From: Sphingomonas sp. Leaf208
GTDB taxonomy: Bacteria; Pseudomonadota; Alphaproteobacteria; Sphingomonadales; Sphingomonadaceae
Reading direction: 5' to 3'
Length of the DNA stretch: 64,000 bases
Assembly (NCBI RefSeq): GCF_001421415.1
Contig: NZ_LMKH01000003.1
Span: forward strand, 1 to 64,000
The position numbers and the translations under genes were made by a program. This document shows, piece after piece, positions 19,666 to 27,906 of this stretch; the stretch's first letter is position 1, and each line of letters begins with the position of its first letter. The notes under the pieces are model-generated. The model searched no databases. It was not told the DNA's origin and saw only the letters and a program-made list of their open reading frames with translations.

Positions 19666-19845
19666 CCGCGCATTCCGCCGCCGCCAACTTATCGATGATC
19701 GAGCGCGCACGTATCGCGCCGGTATCGACCGAGTAGCCGCGCAACTACATATCCGGATTGGCGGCGATGGACCGTGACTGCGGTTCGAGCACCTCGGATC
19801 CAGGCCATGCATCTCTCCTTGCCCTGCTTTCAGGACAAGAATATC

Positions 19846-19860
19846 GTACGTGTTACATAC
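19846..19860. promoter_or_regulatory. Possible MarR site in the marR-metE-like spacer
   Basis: The sequence GTACGTGTTACATAC, in the spacer between the divergent MarR and methyltransferase genes, is roughly dyad-symmetric. It lies about 30 bases before the methyltransferase start. The symmetry is imperfect and the assignment tentative. Confidence 0.25.
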
Positions 19861-19887
19861 AAAAAACGTCAAGCCGGGAGAGAAGAA

Positions 19888-21003
19888 TTGTCGGGCATGC
19901 CACCTTTCCGTGCCGATCACGTCGGCAGTTTCTTGCGTCCTGCGGCACTGCTGGCAGCCCGTAGCGATTTCGCTGCGCAGCGGATCGATGCGAACGCGCT
20001 TCGCACTGTCGAGGATGCCGCGATCCGCGACGTGGTCGCGTTCCAGGAGGATCTGGGCTTGAAGGGAATCACTGACGGAGAATTCCGGCGCACCTATTTC
20101 CACACCGACTTCCTGCTTCAGCTCGATGGTGTCGAGGAAGCCGGCGGTACCCAGGTACATTTCCACCAGCATGGCGGCAAGGAGCTTAGCTACGCACCAC
20201 CGGTAATGAAGATCACTGGGTCGGTCAGACATGCGCGCGACATCCAACGCCGCGACTATCAATTCCTCGCCGAAACTACGTCGCGCCTGCCAAAGGTGAC
20301 GATTCCGTCGCCGACGATGTTGCACTTCCGCGGCGGTCGCGACGCGATCGACACGGTCGCCTATCCCGACCTCGACCAGTTCTACGCGGACCTCTCGGCT
20401 GCTTACCGCGCCGAGATCGCCGGCTTGGCCGCGGCCGGATGCCGTTATCTGCAACTCGACGATACTAACCTGGCCTATCTGTGCGACGACACCCAGCGCG
20501 AGAATGCCCGGCGTCGCGGGATGGATCCGGACGCGCTGCCACGGCTCTATGCGCGGATCATCAACGACTCGATCCGCGACAGGCCCGACGACATGATCGT
20601 GTGCGTCCATCTGTGCCGCGGCAATTTCCGCTCGTCCTGGGCGGCCGAAGGCGGCTACGAGCCGGTTGCGGAAGTGCTCTTCAACGAACTCGCAGTCGAC
20701 GGCTATTTCCTCGAATATGACGACCCCCGCTCGGGCGACTTCGCGCCGCTTCGCCACGTTCCCAAGGGCAAGACCGTGGTGCTGGGCCTCGTCACCACAA
20801 AGCTCGGCGAGCTCGAGCACAAGGACGACGTGAAGCGCCGGATCGACGCCGCTGCCGAGCACATGCCGCTCGACCAGATGGCGCTGTCACCGCAATGCGG
20901 CTTCTCGTCGACCGTGCATGGCAACGACATCGAGGTCGGGCAGCAAGCGGACAAGCTCAGGCTGGTGGTTGATGTCGCACGCGACGTATGGGGCGAGATC
21001 TAG
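19888..21003 (+). CDS. MetE-like (cobalamin-independent methionine synthase family) zinc methyltransferase
   Basis: This 371-residue protein is a single MetE C-terminal-type barrel. The zinc ligands can be read: His241-x-Cys243 in HLCRGN, Glu276 in FLEYDD, and Cys337 in SPQCGFSS. Zinc thiol-alkyl transferases of this superfamily include core methionine synthases and epoxyalkane:CoM transferase. It lacks the N-terminal half of true MetE, so it is not a housekeeping MetE. I chose the TTG at 19888 with GGGAGAGAAG upstream; ATG 19897 is an alternative, and an upstream ATG at 19774 is unlikely. Flanked by MarR genes and just before the TRAP operon, it may transfer methyl or another alkyl group from a catabolic substrate to a thiol. 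The substrate is unknown. Confidence 0.75.
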   Translation: MSGMPPFRADHVGSFLRPAALLAARSDFAAQRIDANALRTVEDAAIRDVVAFQEDLGLKGITDGEFRRTYFHTDFLLQLDGVEEAGGTQVHFHQHGGKELSYAPPVMKITGSVRHARDIQRRDYQFLAETTSRLPKVTIPSPTMLHFRGGRDAIDTVAYPDLDQFYADLSAAYRAEIAGLAAAGCRYLQLDDTNLAYLCDDTQRENARRRGMDPDALPRLYARIINDSIRDRPDDMIVCVHLCRGNFRSSWAAEGGYEPVAEVLFNELAVDGYFLEYDDPRSGDFAPLRHVPKGKTVVLGLVTTKLGELEHKDDVKRRIDAAAEHMPLDQMALSPQCGFSSTVHGNDIEVGQQADKLRLVVDVARDVWGEI

Positions 21004-21006
21004 CGC

Positions 21007-21483
21007 CTATTCCACGCACGCCACATAGATGCGGTCGAGCAGTTCCTGCAGCAACGCAAATTCCGCCGCGCTGAGTTGCTCGACCGCCTTCTGTTCAGTT
21101 CTGTCGAGGATCACGAACATCTGATCAAGGAACGCGTCCCCTGCCGGCGTGATGAACAGCGCGTGGCGCCGTCGGTCCGTTGCCGACGCCTGCCTCTCGG
21201 CCCAGCCGCGCCGCTCTAGCTCATCGACGATTGCCACGGTCGCCGACTTGTCGAGCCCCACTTCTCGCGAAACGAACGCCTGCGACGTCCCCGGATTGGC
21301 GGAGATCAGCGCCAGCGACGAGAACAGCCCCTGCTTCAACCCGTGCTCGGCCACCGCAGCGGCAAAGTCCTTCGAAAGCCGATTCTGGATACGGCGGAGG
21401 CGGAAGCCGAGATAATCGTCCATCCGCCCCAACGAGAGTCCCGCGCCACGCCGGGATGGCCGTACCCCCATCATAAATGGCAT
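21007..21483 (-). CDS. MarR-family regulator, probable controller of the TRAP/CoA-transferase operon
   Basis: This MarR protein has up to 158 residues. The recognition region is TSQAFVSREVGLDKSATVAIV and the wing is SATDRRRHAL. The start could be 21483, 21471 or, giving the most family-like N-terminus MDDYLGFRLRRI, 21423. It is convergent with the methyltransferase gene and divergent from dctQ, with an 88-base shared spacer, which makes it the natural regulator of the transport and catabolic operon. Confidence 0.75.
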   Translation of the reverse strand: MPFMMGVRPSRRGAGLSLGRMDDYLGFRLRRIQNRLSKDFAAAVAEHGLKQGLFSSLALISANPGTSQAFVSREVGLDKSATVAIVDELERRGWAERQASATDRRRHALFITPAGDAFLDQMFVILDRTEQKAVEQLSAAEFALLQELLDRIYVACVE

Positions 21484-21488
21484 CTCAT

Positions 21489-21514
21489 ATTACAGTTGAT
21501 TCCTACAACGATAT
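21489..21514. promoter_or_regulatory. Candidate operator in the marR-dctQ spacer
   Basis: The stretch ATTACAGTTG - ATTCCTA - CAACGATAT has GTTG/CAAC dyad symmetry around a 7-base centre. The same ten bases ATTACAGTTG recur at 31337-31346, upstream of the secreted hydrolase-TonB genes, suggesting that one regulator controls both units. Confidence 0.4.
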
Positions 21515-21571
21515 CGATCATCATTTGATCTAGCAGGCAGCCGCGTCGCGCTGTCAATATCAGGGGAGACT

Positions 21572-22117
21572 GTGGTGAGCGCATCGACGATGACCGATCC
21601 GCATGCGACCGTTTTCGACGACGCTGACATCGGGCCGGACGCCGCGCCGCCAGCCCAGGTGCCGTCAAGCCGCGCCCAGCGCATCGTGTTCTGGATCGGC
21701 TCTGTCGGGCTGTTGTCCGCCGCAGCGATTGACGGCATCGCCGTGCTCGGCCGTCACATCGGCTTTACGTTTCTAGGCTCGATCGAGCTGGTGCAGGTCG
21801 CGGTCGTGCTGATCGCGTCGTCGGCGATGATCGGCGCGACGATCGTCGGCGCCCACGCGGCGGTGCATATCGTCACCGAACGACTATCCCCGCGCGGCGT
21901 GCGTGTCGCTCAGCGGGTTGCTGATGCGCTGTCGGCGCTTACCTTCTTACTGTTCGCGATCGGCTCGGTCTGGGTCGCGTCGGACCTGTGGAATGGCCAT
22001 GAGCGGACCGATTTGCTGCTGTTGCCGCTGCGCTGGTTCCGGCTGCTTTGGATTGGCGCGACGCTGATCATTATGGTCCTGTTCGCGCGCGCGGCGATCA
22101 AGAGGACTGCCGCGTGA
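21572..22117 (+). CDS. dctQ: TRAP transporter small membrane subunit
   Basis: This 181-residue DctQ-type protein has four hydrophobic helices (about residues 37-60, 68-92, 118-140 and 152-175) after a soluble N-terminal tail rich in Asp and Pro. It pairs with DctM in the inner membrane. The start is a GTG with AGGGGAGA upstream; a second GTG follows at once. Its stop overlaps the GTG of dctM. Confidence 0.85.
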   Translation: MVSASTMTDPHATVFDDADIGPDAAPPAQVPSSRAQRIVFWIGSVGLLSAAAIDGIAVLGRHIGFTFLGSIELVQVAVVLIASSAMIGATIVGAHAAVHIVTERLSPRGVRVAQRVADALSALTFLLFAIGSVWVASDLWNGHERTDLLLLPLRWFRLLWIGATLIIMVLFARAAIKRTAA

Positions 22118-23415
22118 CGCCCGAACTCGTCGGTATCGTCGGCATACTGGTCCTGCTCGCGGCGCTCGCCGGGGGCGTCCCGATTGGGATTGCTCTCGCA
22201 TTGGTCGGCATGTCGGGCATTGCGGTCCTAATCGGTCCCGAGCCTGCGGTGATCAAGGCCGGCGTGGTCGCCTTCGAGACGATCTCAAAATACGAACTGG
22301 GCGTCCTGCCGCTATTCCTGCTGATGGCCCATATCTGCTTCGCAGCGGGGGCGAGCCGCGACTTCTTCAGCGCTGCTGCCGCGTTTCTTGGCCATCGGCG
22401 CGGCGGGCTGGCACTCGCGTCGATCGGGGGGTGTGCCGGGTTCGGCGCGATCAGCGGATCGAGCCTGGCGACCGTCGCCACGGTCACTTCAGTCGCGCTG
22501 CCCGAAATGCGCCGCGCGGGGTACGATCCGGGCCTCGCCACTGGCGCGCTTGCGGCAGGCGGTACGCTCGGCTCGCTGGTACCGCCGTCGGGCGCATTGA
22601 TCGTGTTCGGCATCATTGCCGAACAGTCGATCGGCAAGCTGTTCGCCGCGGCGATCATCCCCGGCGTTACGCAGGCGATCTTCTACATGGCGACGATCGC
22701 CATCCTCTGCGCGATCAACCCCGCTCTCGGGCCGGCGACAATCCGCATGCCGTGGCGCGAGCGCTGGCCGGCGCTGCGCCGCATCGCCGACATCCTGTTG
22801 CTGATCCTGTTCGTGATCGGCGGTCTGATGATCGGCTGGTTCACACCGACGGAAGCCGCCTCGGTCGGCGTTGCGGGCGCGCTGCTGCTATGGATGTTCC
22901 GCGGCGGTATCACCCGCGTCGCCTTTGCCGACGCGCTGCGGGCGACGCTGCGCACGACCGGCATGATCTATGTCGTCATCATTGGCGCGATCCTGTTCGC
23001 GACCTTCATCAGCGTCAGCGAGATCACTGAGCATCTCGCTAAGCTGGTGACTGACGCGCACGCCACGCCGACGATTGCGATCCTCGTTATGGCCCTTGTG
23101 CTGCTGCTGCTCGGCTCGTTCCTCGACGGCTTGGCGCTGATGCTACTGACCACGCCCATTTTCCTGCCAATCGCCGAACAGCTGGGCATGAGCCCGGTCT
23201 GGTTCGGCATATTTCTGGTGCGGACGATGGAGATCGGCTTCGTCCACCCGCCCCTCGGCCTCAACGTCTATGTCATTCAGGCGATGGCACGCGACATTCC
23301 GCTCGGCACCATCTTTCGCGGAATCGTTCCGTTCCTCATCGCCGACTTCATCCATCTGGGACTTATCATCGCCTTTCCCATCATCGTACTCTGGCTGCCG
23401 AAGGTGATCGCATGA
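22114..23415 (+). CDS. dctM: TRAP transporter large permease subunit
   Basis: This 433-residue DctM-type permease of the ion transporter superfamily has about 12 hydrophobic segments. Conserved family stretches are visible: SGSSLATVATVTSVALPEM, GTLGSLVPPSG, and FTPTEAASVG in the middle. It drives sodium- or proton-coupled uptake of a carboxylate delivered by DctP. The GTG at 22114 overlaps the dctQ stop (GTGA), and its own stop overlaps the dctP start. Confidence 0.92.
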   Translation: MTPELVGIVGILVLLAALAGGVPIGIALALVGMSGIAVLIGPEPAVIKAGVVAFETISKYELGVLPLFLLMAHICFAAGASRDFFSAAAAFLGHRRGGLALASIGGCAGFGAISGSSLATVATVTSVALPEMRRAGYDPGLATGALAAGGTLGSLVPPSGALIVFGIIAEQSIGKLFAAAIIPGVTQAIFYMATIAILCAINPALGPATIRMPWRERWPALRRIADILLLILFVIGGLMIGWFTPTEAASVGVAGALLLWMFRGGITRVAFADALRATLRTTGMIYVVIIGAILFATFISVSEITEHLAKLVTDAHATPTIAILVMALVLLLLGSFLDGLALMLLTTPIFLPIAEQLGMSPVWFGIFLVRTMEIGFVHPPLGLNVYVIQAMARDIPLGTIFRGIVPFLIADFIHLGLIIAFPIIVLWLPKVIA

Positions 23416-24506
23416 CTCGGCTGTTCAGGCTCATCCCTCTCGTGGCGGTCGCGCTCGGTCTTGGTCTTGGTCTCGGGGCGTGCCGTCCAGCGGACCAATC
23501 AAATAGCCCCGACGATGCGCCGATCACGCTGACCTATGCCAGCCCGTATCCACCGACGCATCCGTTCAGCCGCGCCGATATCTCCTGGATGAAAGCGGTC
23601 GAAGCGCAGAGCCATGGCCGCATCCGCATCAAGCCCTTCTGGGGCGGGGCACTGTTGTCGTCCGACCAGAGTATGGTCGAGATCCGTCACGGCGTCGCCG
23701 ATATCGGGCTGATCACGCCGATCTATACGCGTGGCGGCGTGCACCTGCTGCGCGCGCAGTCGGGTTTCTACGGCGGCGTGCGGACGATCGGCGACCAAGT
23801 GGCGATCTATGACTGCCTCGCCCAGCGCTTTCCGCAATTCGACCGGGAACTCGCCGGACTCCACGTGCTCGCGGTACAGGGCGGGAACTTCCCGGGCGTT
23901 CTTACCCGGACCCGGGCGGTGCGCTCGCTTGTTGACTTTAAGGGGCTCCGCTTGCGCGCGCAGACCGACGCCAACGACGTTTTGCGGCAACTTGGCGCAA
24001 ACCCGGTCAACATGCCAATGGGCGAGGTCTATTCGGCGCTTGCCAAGGGCATCATCGACGGCGTCGTGGCGCCTGCAGATACGATCAAGAGTCTGCATTT
24101 CTCGGAAGTTGCAAAACATTTCACGCCAATACGCTTCAGCCGCGGAGCCTATCCAGCGCGCGCCATGTCGGACCGCGCCTGGCGCCGGCTGCCGCCAGAT
24201 CTGCAGCGCCTGATGGCCGCCTCGCGTCGTGTATGGGAGGCTGCGCTCAACACCGAACTGCTCAAGGCCGAAGACGCGGGGACGGAATTCGGCCGCCAGA
24301 ACGGCATGGCCTTCACCCCCTTCCCCGCCGCCGACCAAGCCCATTTCGACGCGCTCTACACGGCCGACGCGAAGACACAGGCCGGGCGGCTTGCCTCGCT
24401 CGGCATCGACGGCACCTCCGTGCTCGCCGAGGCGCAACGCATCATCGCCGCCGCTGGGACGTCAGACCCGATCCGCTGCGCCGCTTCCAAAGGACCAAAG
24501 CCTTGA
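23412..24506 (+). CDS. dctP: TRAP transporter substrate-binding protein, predicted lipoprotein
   Basis: This DctP-family periplasmic binding protein of 364 residues captures the substrate for DctQM. The family features are YPPTHPFSRADISWMK near the N-terminus and FKGLRLRAQT followed by PMGEVYSAL in the middle, where the carboxylate-binding arginine normally lies. Unusually, the leader ends in a lipobox, LGAC with Cys24, so it is predicted to be membrane-anchored rather than free. The substrate is unknown. Its stop overlaps the TTG start of the CoA-transferase gene. Confidence 0.88.
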   Translation: MTRLFRLIPLVAVALGLGLGLGACRPADQSNSPDDAPITLTYASPYPPTHPFSRADISWMKAVEAQSHGRIRIKPFWGGALLSSDQSMVEIRHGVADIGLITPIYTRGGVHLLRAQSGFYGGVRTIGDQVAIYDCLAQRFPQFDRELAGLHVLAVQGGNFPGVLTRTRAVRSLVDFKGLRLRAQTDANDVLRQLGANPVNMPMGEVYSALAKGIIDGVVAPADTIKSLHFSEVAKHFTPIRFSRGAYPARAMSDRAWRRLPPDLQRLMAASRRVWEAALNTELLKAEDAGTEFGRQNGMAFTPFPAADQAHFDALYTADAKTQAGRLASLGIDGTSVLAEAQRIIAAAGTSDPIRCAASKGPKP

Positions 24507-25744
24507 CCGAGCCCAACACCCGCCCCCTCGACGGCCTGACCGTCATCGATCTAACCCGCGCGCTCGCCGGGCCCTATGCCACGCTGCTTCTCGCCGGGCT
24601 GGGCGCACGCGTGATCAAGGTCGAGGATCCGCGCGGCGGCGATTTAGCCCGCGACAATAGCCCGTATGTTGGACGCGACGGCATCGCGGTCGAGAGGCGG
24701 CATGATGACGATATCTCAATCTCGCACCTGACACGCGGGCGCGGCAAATACGGTGTTGGCCTGAACCTCAAAGATCCGCAGGCGCCGGCGATCTTCGCGG
24801 ACCTCGTGCGCAGCGCCGATATCGTCGTCGAGAACTTCACGGCCGGTACCGCCGACCGGCTGGGCGTCGGGTACGCGGCAGCCCGTGCCGCCAACCCACG
24901 CATCGTCTATTGCTCGCTGTCCGGGTTCGGCGCGGACTCGCGCGGCGGTGACAAGGCGATGGATGTAATAATTCAGGCGCTGTCGGGCGCGATGTACACC
25001 AGCGGCGAGCCCGATCATCCGCCGGTGCGCTTCGGCGTACCAATCGCGGACATGCTCGCGCCGGTTTTTTCCGTGATTGGCATCCTCGCCGCGATCGAGC
25101 AGCGCCATCGCACCGGCGAGGGACAGCATGTCGACGTGTCGATGTTGGGCGCGCTCACGTCGTTCGTTGCAATTGAGAACTGGTCCGCGCTTGCGGCTGC
25201 GGGCATGCCTGCGCGCACCGGGCTGACCGTCCAGCGGCTGTCACCGTTCGGCGTGTTCGAATGCGCCGATGGCTATGTCGCGATCGTCGCGGTGCACGAG
25301 AAGCTGGCAAGCGGTCTGTTCGCGGCAATGGGCGCGCCCGAACTTGGCAAAGATCCGCTGTTCGCGACCCGCGATGCCCGCGTCGCAAATGCAATCGTGC
25401 TCGAGGCCCGCATCACCGACTGGACCCGTGCGCACGCCGTTGCGGACGTCGTCACGGCGCTCGAGGCGCAAGGCGTGCCGGTCGCGCCCGTTCGCGATCC
25501 CGAGGAGGCGATGGACGATCCGCGCGTCGTCGCGCGGGGCGAGACGGTGGAGATCGCACATCCGTCCTATCCATCGGAGACCGACCTGCGCACCGCCGGC
25601 ATCCCGATCCGCTTTTCTGCCGCGGAGACGCGGTTCGATCCCGTCCTCCCGATAGCGATCGGCGAGCATAACCACGGCGTTTATCGCGCGCTCGGCTATT
25701 CCGATGAGAAAGTCGCGGAGCTGGCCAAGGCGGGCACGATATGA
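24503..25744 (+). CDS. Type III CoA-transferase (CaiB/BaiF family), first copy
   Basis: This 413-residue family III CoA-transferase exchanges CoA between carboxylic acids through an aspartyl-CoA intermediate. The catalytic aspartate is Asp183 in PIADMLAP, and the N-terminal signature is LTRALAGPYATLLLAGLGARVIKVE-like (residues 16-40). I chose the TTG at 24503 that overlaps the dctP stop (TTGA); the preceding in-frame sequence lies antiphase within dctP. The direct link to the TRAP genes suggests that it activates the imported acid. Formyl-, carnitine- and succinyl-type donors cannot be told apart from sequence. Confidence 0.85.
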   Translation: MTEPNTRPLDGLTVIDLTRALAGPYATLLLAGLGARVIKVEDPRGGDLARDNSPYVGRDGIAVERRHDDDISISHLTRGRGKYGVGLNLKDPQAPAIFADLVRSADIVVENFTAGTADRLGVGYAAARAANPRIVYCSLSGFGADSRGGDKAMDVIIQALSGAMYTSGEPDHPPVRFGVPIADMLAPVFSVIGILAAIEQRHRTGEGQHVDVSMLGALTSFVAIENWSALAAAGMPARTGLTVQRLSPFGVFECADGYVAIVAVHEKLASGLFAAMGAPELGKDPLFATRDARVANAIVLEARITDWTRAHAVADVVTALEAQGVPVAPVRDPEEAMDDPRVVARGETVEIAHPSYPSETDLRTAGIPIRFSAAETRFDPVLPIAIGEHNHGVYRALGYSDEKVAELAKAGTI

Positions 25745-27906
25745 CGCCGATCAGCACGATCGGCATCGACATACCGATCGAGTGGCTGGCGGCGCACGGC
25801 TTCTCCGCAAGGCCGATCGCGCTGCACGAGGGCCCGACCACACGCGCCGATGCGGCGACCGGCATGAAAGGCCTGTCTCCGCGCGGACGCCGCCTGCTTG
25901 AGCCCCTGCTCGCGGCCAAATCGGACGACGCTCCCGTCCTCGTAACGACCGCGGATGCCGAACAGATCCAGGTCTATGCGATCCTGCGCGAACTCGCACG
26001 ATTAGGCGAAGCGACGCCGCCGCCATGCCACCTGCTCGACCTTATCCATCTCGATCGACCGTCCGCACGCACCTACAACCGCGCAAGGCTGGACGCGCTT
26101 GGTTCCTGGCTGGACAGCTTGCCGAGAACCATCAAAACTGCAACGTCGGTCGAACCCGATCAGCGTCAGACACGCGCTGAGCACCGTGTGGTGGTCACCG
26201 GGACGCGGATAGAGTCGGACTCGCTTCGGGCTGCGCTCGACGCGGCCGGTTTCGCGATCGTTGGCGACGAGCCTAATGCCGTCGACGATGCTTCGTCGGA
26301 CGATCTCGATACGCTCGCTGGCCCGCGGCTTCGTACCCCGCCCCAACTGCGCGACCCCGACGCACGCGCCGCGCACGTGGCCGATCTGTTGGCGGAGTCT
26401 GGTGCCGAAACGGTGCTCCATGTAACGCTGGATGGCGACGAGGCCGCACCCTGGACGCTGGCCGCACTGAAGCGGCGAGGGCTCTCCGTGCTGACTGTCG
26501 CCGGATCCATCGACGCACCCGAGGCAATCGTCGCGCAACTCGTCGCACCGGTGAGCACACCAACCGCGCCCGCAACAGTGGCGCGGGGCCCCGTTACAAC
26601 GGCCCGTCCAGCGGCGGCAGCGCGCAGCCGCAAGTCGCTGGCATCGCTCGCCGATTTCGGCCGCTATCAGCGCGAATGGTTCGCTGGTATCCGCGCCAGA
26701 GCCGCGGCGGGCGAGCCGTTCGCGGTCGTCAACGCCAACGCCCCCCAGGAAATCCTGCGTGCGCTCGACGTGCCGTTCGTCGTCAACCAATGGTGGGCAT
26801 CGATCGTCGCAGCGAAGCAGCAGTCGCGGCGTTATCTGGGCCTTCTGAAGGCGCACGATCTGCCGACCCGCGCGGAACCGTACAGTGCGCAGGGTCTGGC
26901 CGCCCTGTTCGACGATGACGCGGACCTCGCCCCTTGGGGCGGGCTGCCTCACCCCGATCATCTCCACGCGGTAGCCTCGTCCGATGCGACCGCGGCGCTC
27001 TTCGCCGAATGGGGCCGAGCCGCCGACATCACGCCGTTCGTCTACGCACGCACGGTCGATCCGCGCTGGGCGCTGCCGATCCGGTGGTGGGACGATCTGC
27101 CGGAGCGCTGGGACGCGGTGCTCGAACCGGCGCGGCTTGATCTGCTAGAGGCTGAGCTAGCCGAGGTAATCGCCGCGCTAGAAACCGCCACCGGTCGCCG
27201 ATTTGATACCGCGCGCTTCGCCGAGGTCATGGACCTCGTCAACGAACAGGAGGGCTATTATCGGCAGACGCGCGATCTGATCGCCCAGACCGTTCCCGCA
27301 CCAATCGGCATCGTCGACTCGATGCCGGCGACGATGGTCCCGCAATGGCATCGCGGCACTGTATGGGCACGCGACGCTGCCAAGGCATTCCATGACGAGG
27401 TTGCCGGCCGCGTTGCCGCCGGTGAGGCGGCAGTGCCGAACGAGCGGATCCGCCTGATGTGGGTCGGACGTGGGTTGTGGAGCGACATGGCATGGTACCA
27501 GCGTTGGGAGGAGAGCCACGGCGCAGTCTTCGTTTGGTCGATGTACCTAGCGCTGGCGGCCGACGGCTATCTGCGCAGCACCGAAGGTGGCCAAGATCCG
27601 ATGCGCGCGCTCGCTGCTCGGTTCGTGACGATGGGCGACGAACTGCGCCTGCCCGGCTGGGCAGGACCGTGGCACGTGCATGAAGCCGAAACGCACGGCG
27701 TTGACGCAGCCGTTGCACTGTCGGACGCCGATCCGTTCGTATTGCGCGCGCTGCAGGCGGCCGGCGTGCCAGTGCTCGATCTCGGCATCGACAATTACAG
27801 TCCGGATGCGGCGGACGACGGCACGATTGACGTGGCGATGCGCGCGTTCCTCGATGGCCCCGCCGCTGAGCGAGCAGCGCGGCGCAGTGGCGAGCGACCG
27901 GCATGA
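25741..27906 (+). CDS. 2-hydroxyacyl-CoA dehydratase-like protein, two modules, no Fe-S cysteines
   Basis: This 721-residue protein resembles the 2-hydroxyacyl-CoA dehydratase / benzoyl-CoA reductase subunit family. It looks like two fused subunits. Residues from about 145 to 275 match the C-terminal subdomain (RVVVTGTRIESDSLRAALDA). Residues from about 295 to 715 form a fuller module (LPHPDHLHAVASSDAT, later RLMWVGRGLW and a final VPVLDLGID). Canonical members bind [4Fe-4S] through three cysteines per subunit, but the only cysteine here is Cys96, outside those positions. Where the family has a cysteine before SY/PY (EDVC-type), it reads TRAEPYS. No ATP-dependent activator gene is nearby. A classical radical dehydration therefore seems impossible. 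It may use CoA-ester binding for a different reaction. It is coupled to CoA-transferases on both sides. Confidence 0.7.
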   Translation: MTPISTIGIDIPIEWLAAHGFSARPIALHEGPTTRADAATGMKGLSPRGRRLLEPLLAAKSDDAPVLVTTADAEQIQVYAILRELARLGEATPPPCHLLDLIHLDRPSARTYNRARLDALGSWLDSLPRTIKTATSVEPDQRQTRAEHRVVVTGTRIESDSLRAALDAAGFAIVGDEPNAVDDASSDDLDTLAGPRLRTPPQLRDPDARAAHVADLLAESGAETVLHVTLDGDEAAPWTLAALKRRGLSVLTVAGSIDAPEAIVAQLVAPVSTPTAPATVARGPVTTARPAAAARSRKSLASLADFGRYQREWFAGIRARAAAGEPFAVVNANAPQEILRALDVPFVVNQWWASIVAAKQQSRRYLGLLKAHDLPTRAEPYSAQGLAALFDDDADLAPWGGLPHPDHLHAVASSDATAALFAEWGRAADITPFVYARTVDPRWALPIRWWDDLPERWDAVLEPARLDLLEAELAEVIAALETATGRRFDTARFAEVMDLVNEQEGYYRQTRDLIAQTVPAPIGIVDSMPATMVPQWHRGTVWARDAAKAFHDEVAGRVAAGEAAVPNERIRLMWVGRGLWSDMAWYQRWEESHGAVFVWSMYLALAADGYLRSTEGGQDPMRALAARFVTMGDELRLPGWAGPWHVHEAETHGVDAAVALSDADPFVLRALQAAGVPVLDLGIDNYSPDAADDGTIDVAMRAFLDGPAAERAARRSGERPA

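Noticed and set aside
19666..20862. Upstream extension of the minus-strand MarR frame
   Set aside because: The extension is antisense to the methyltransferase gene and shows no similarity to any family; only the last 140 codons are MarR-like.
26002..26967. Antisense open frame within the dehydratase-like gene
   Set aside because: No start context and no family features; the sense frame is coupled to its neighbours.
25741..27906. Classical anaerobic 2-hydroxyacyl-CoA dehydratase
   Set aside because: The cluster-binding cysteines and the activator are missing, so the standard mechanism was not assigned.
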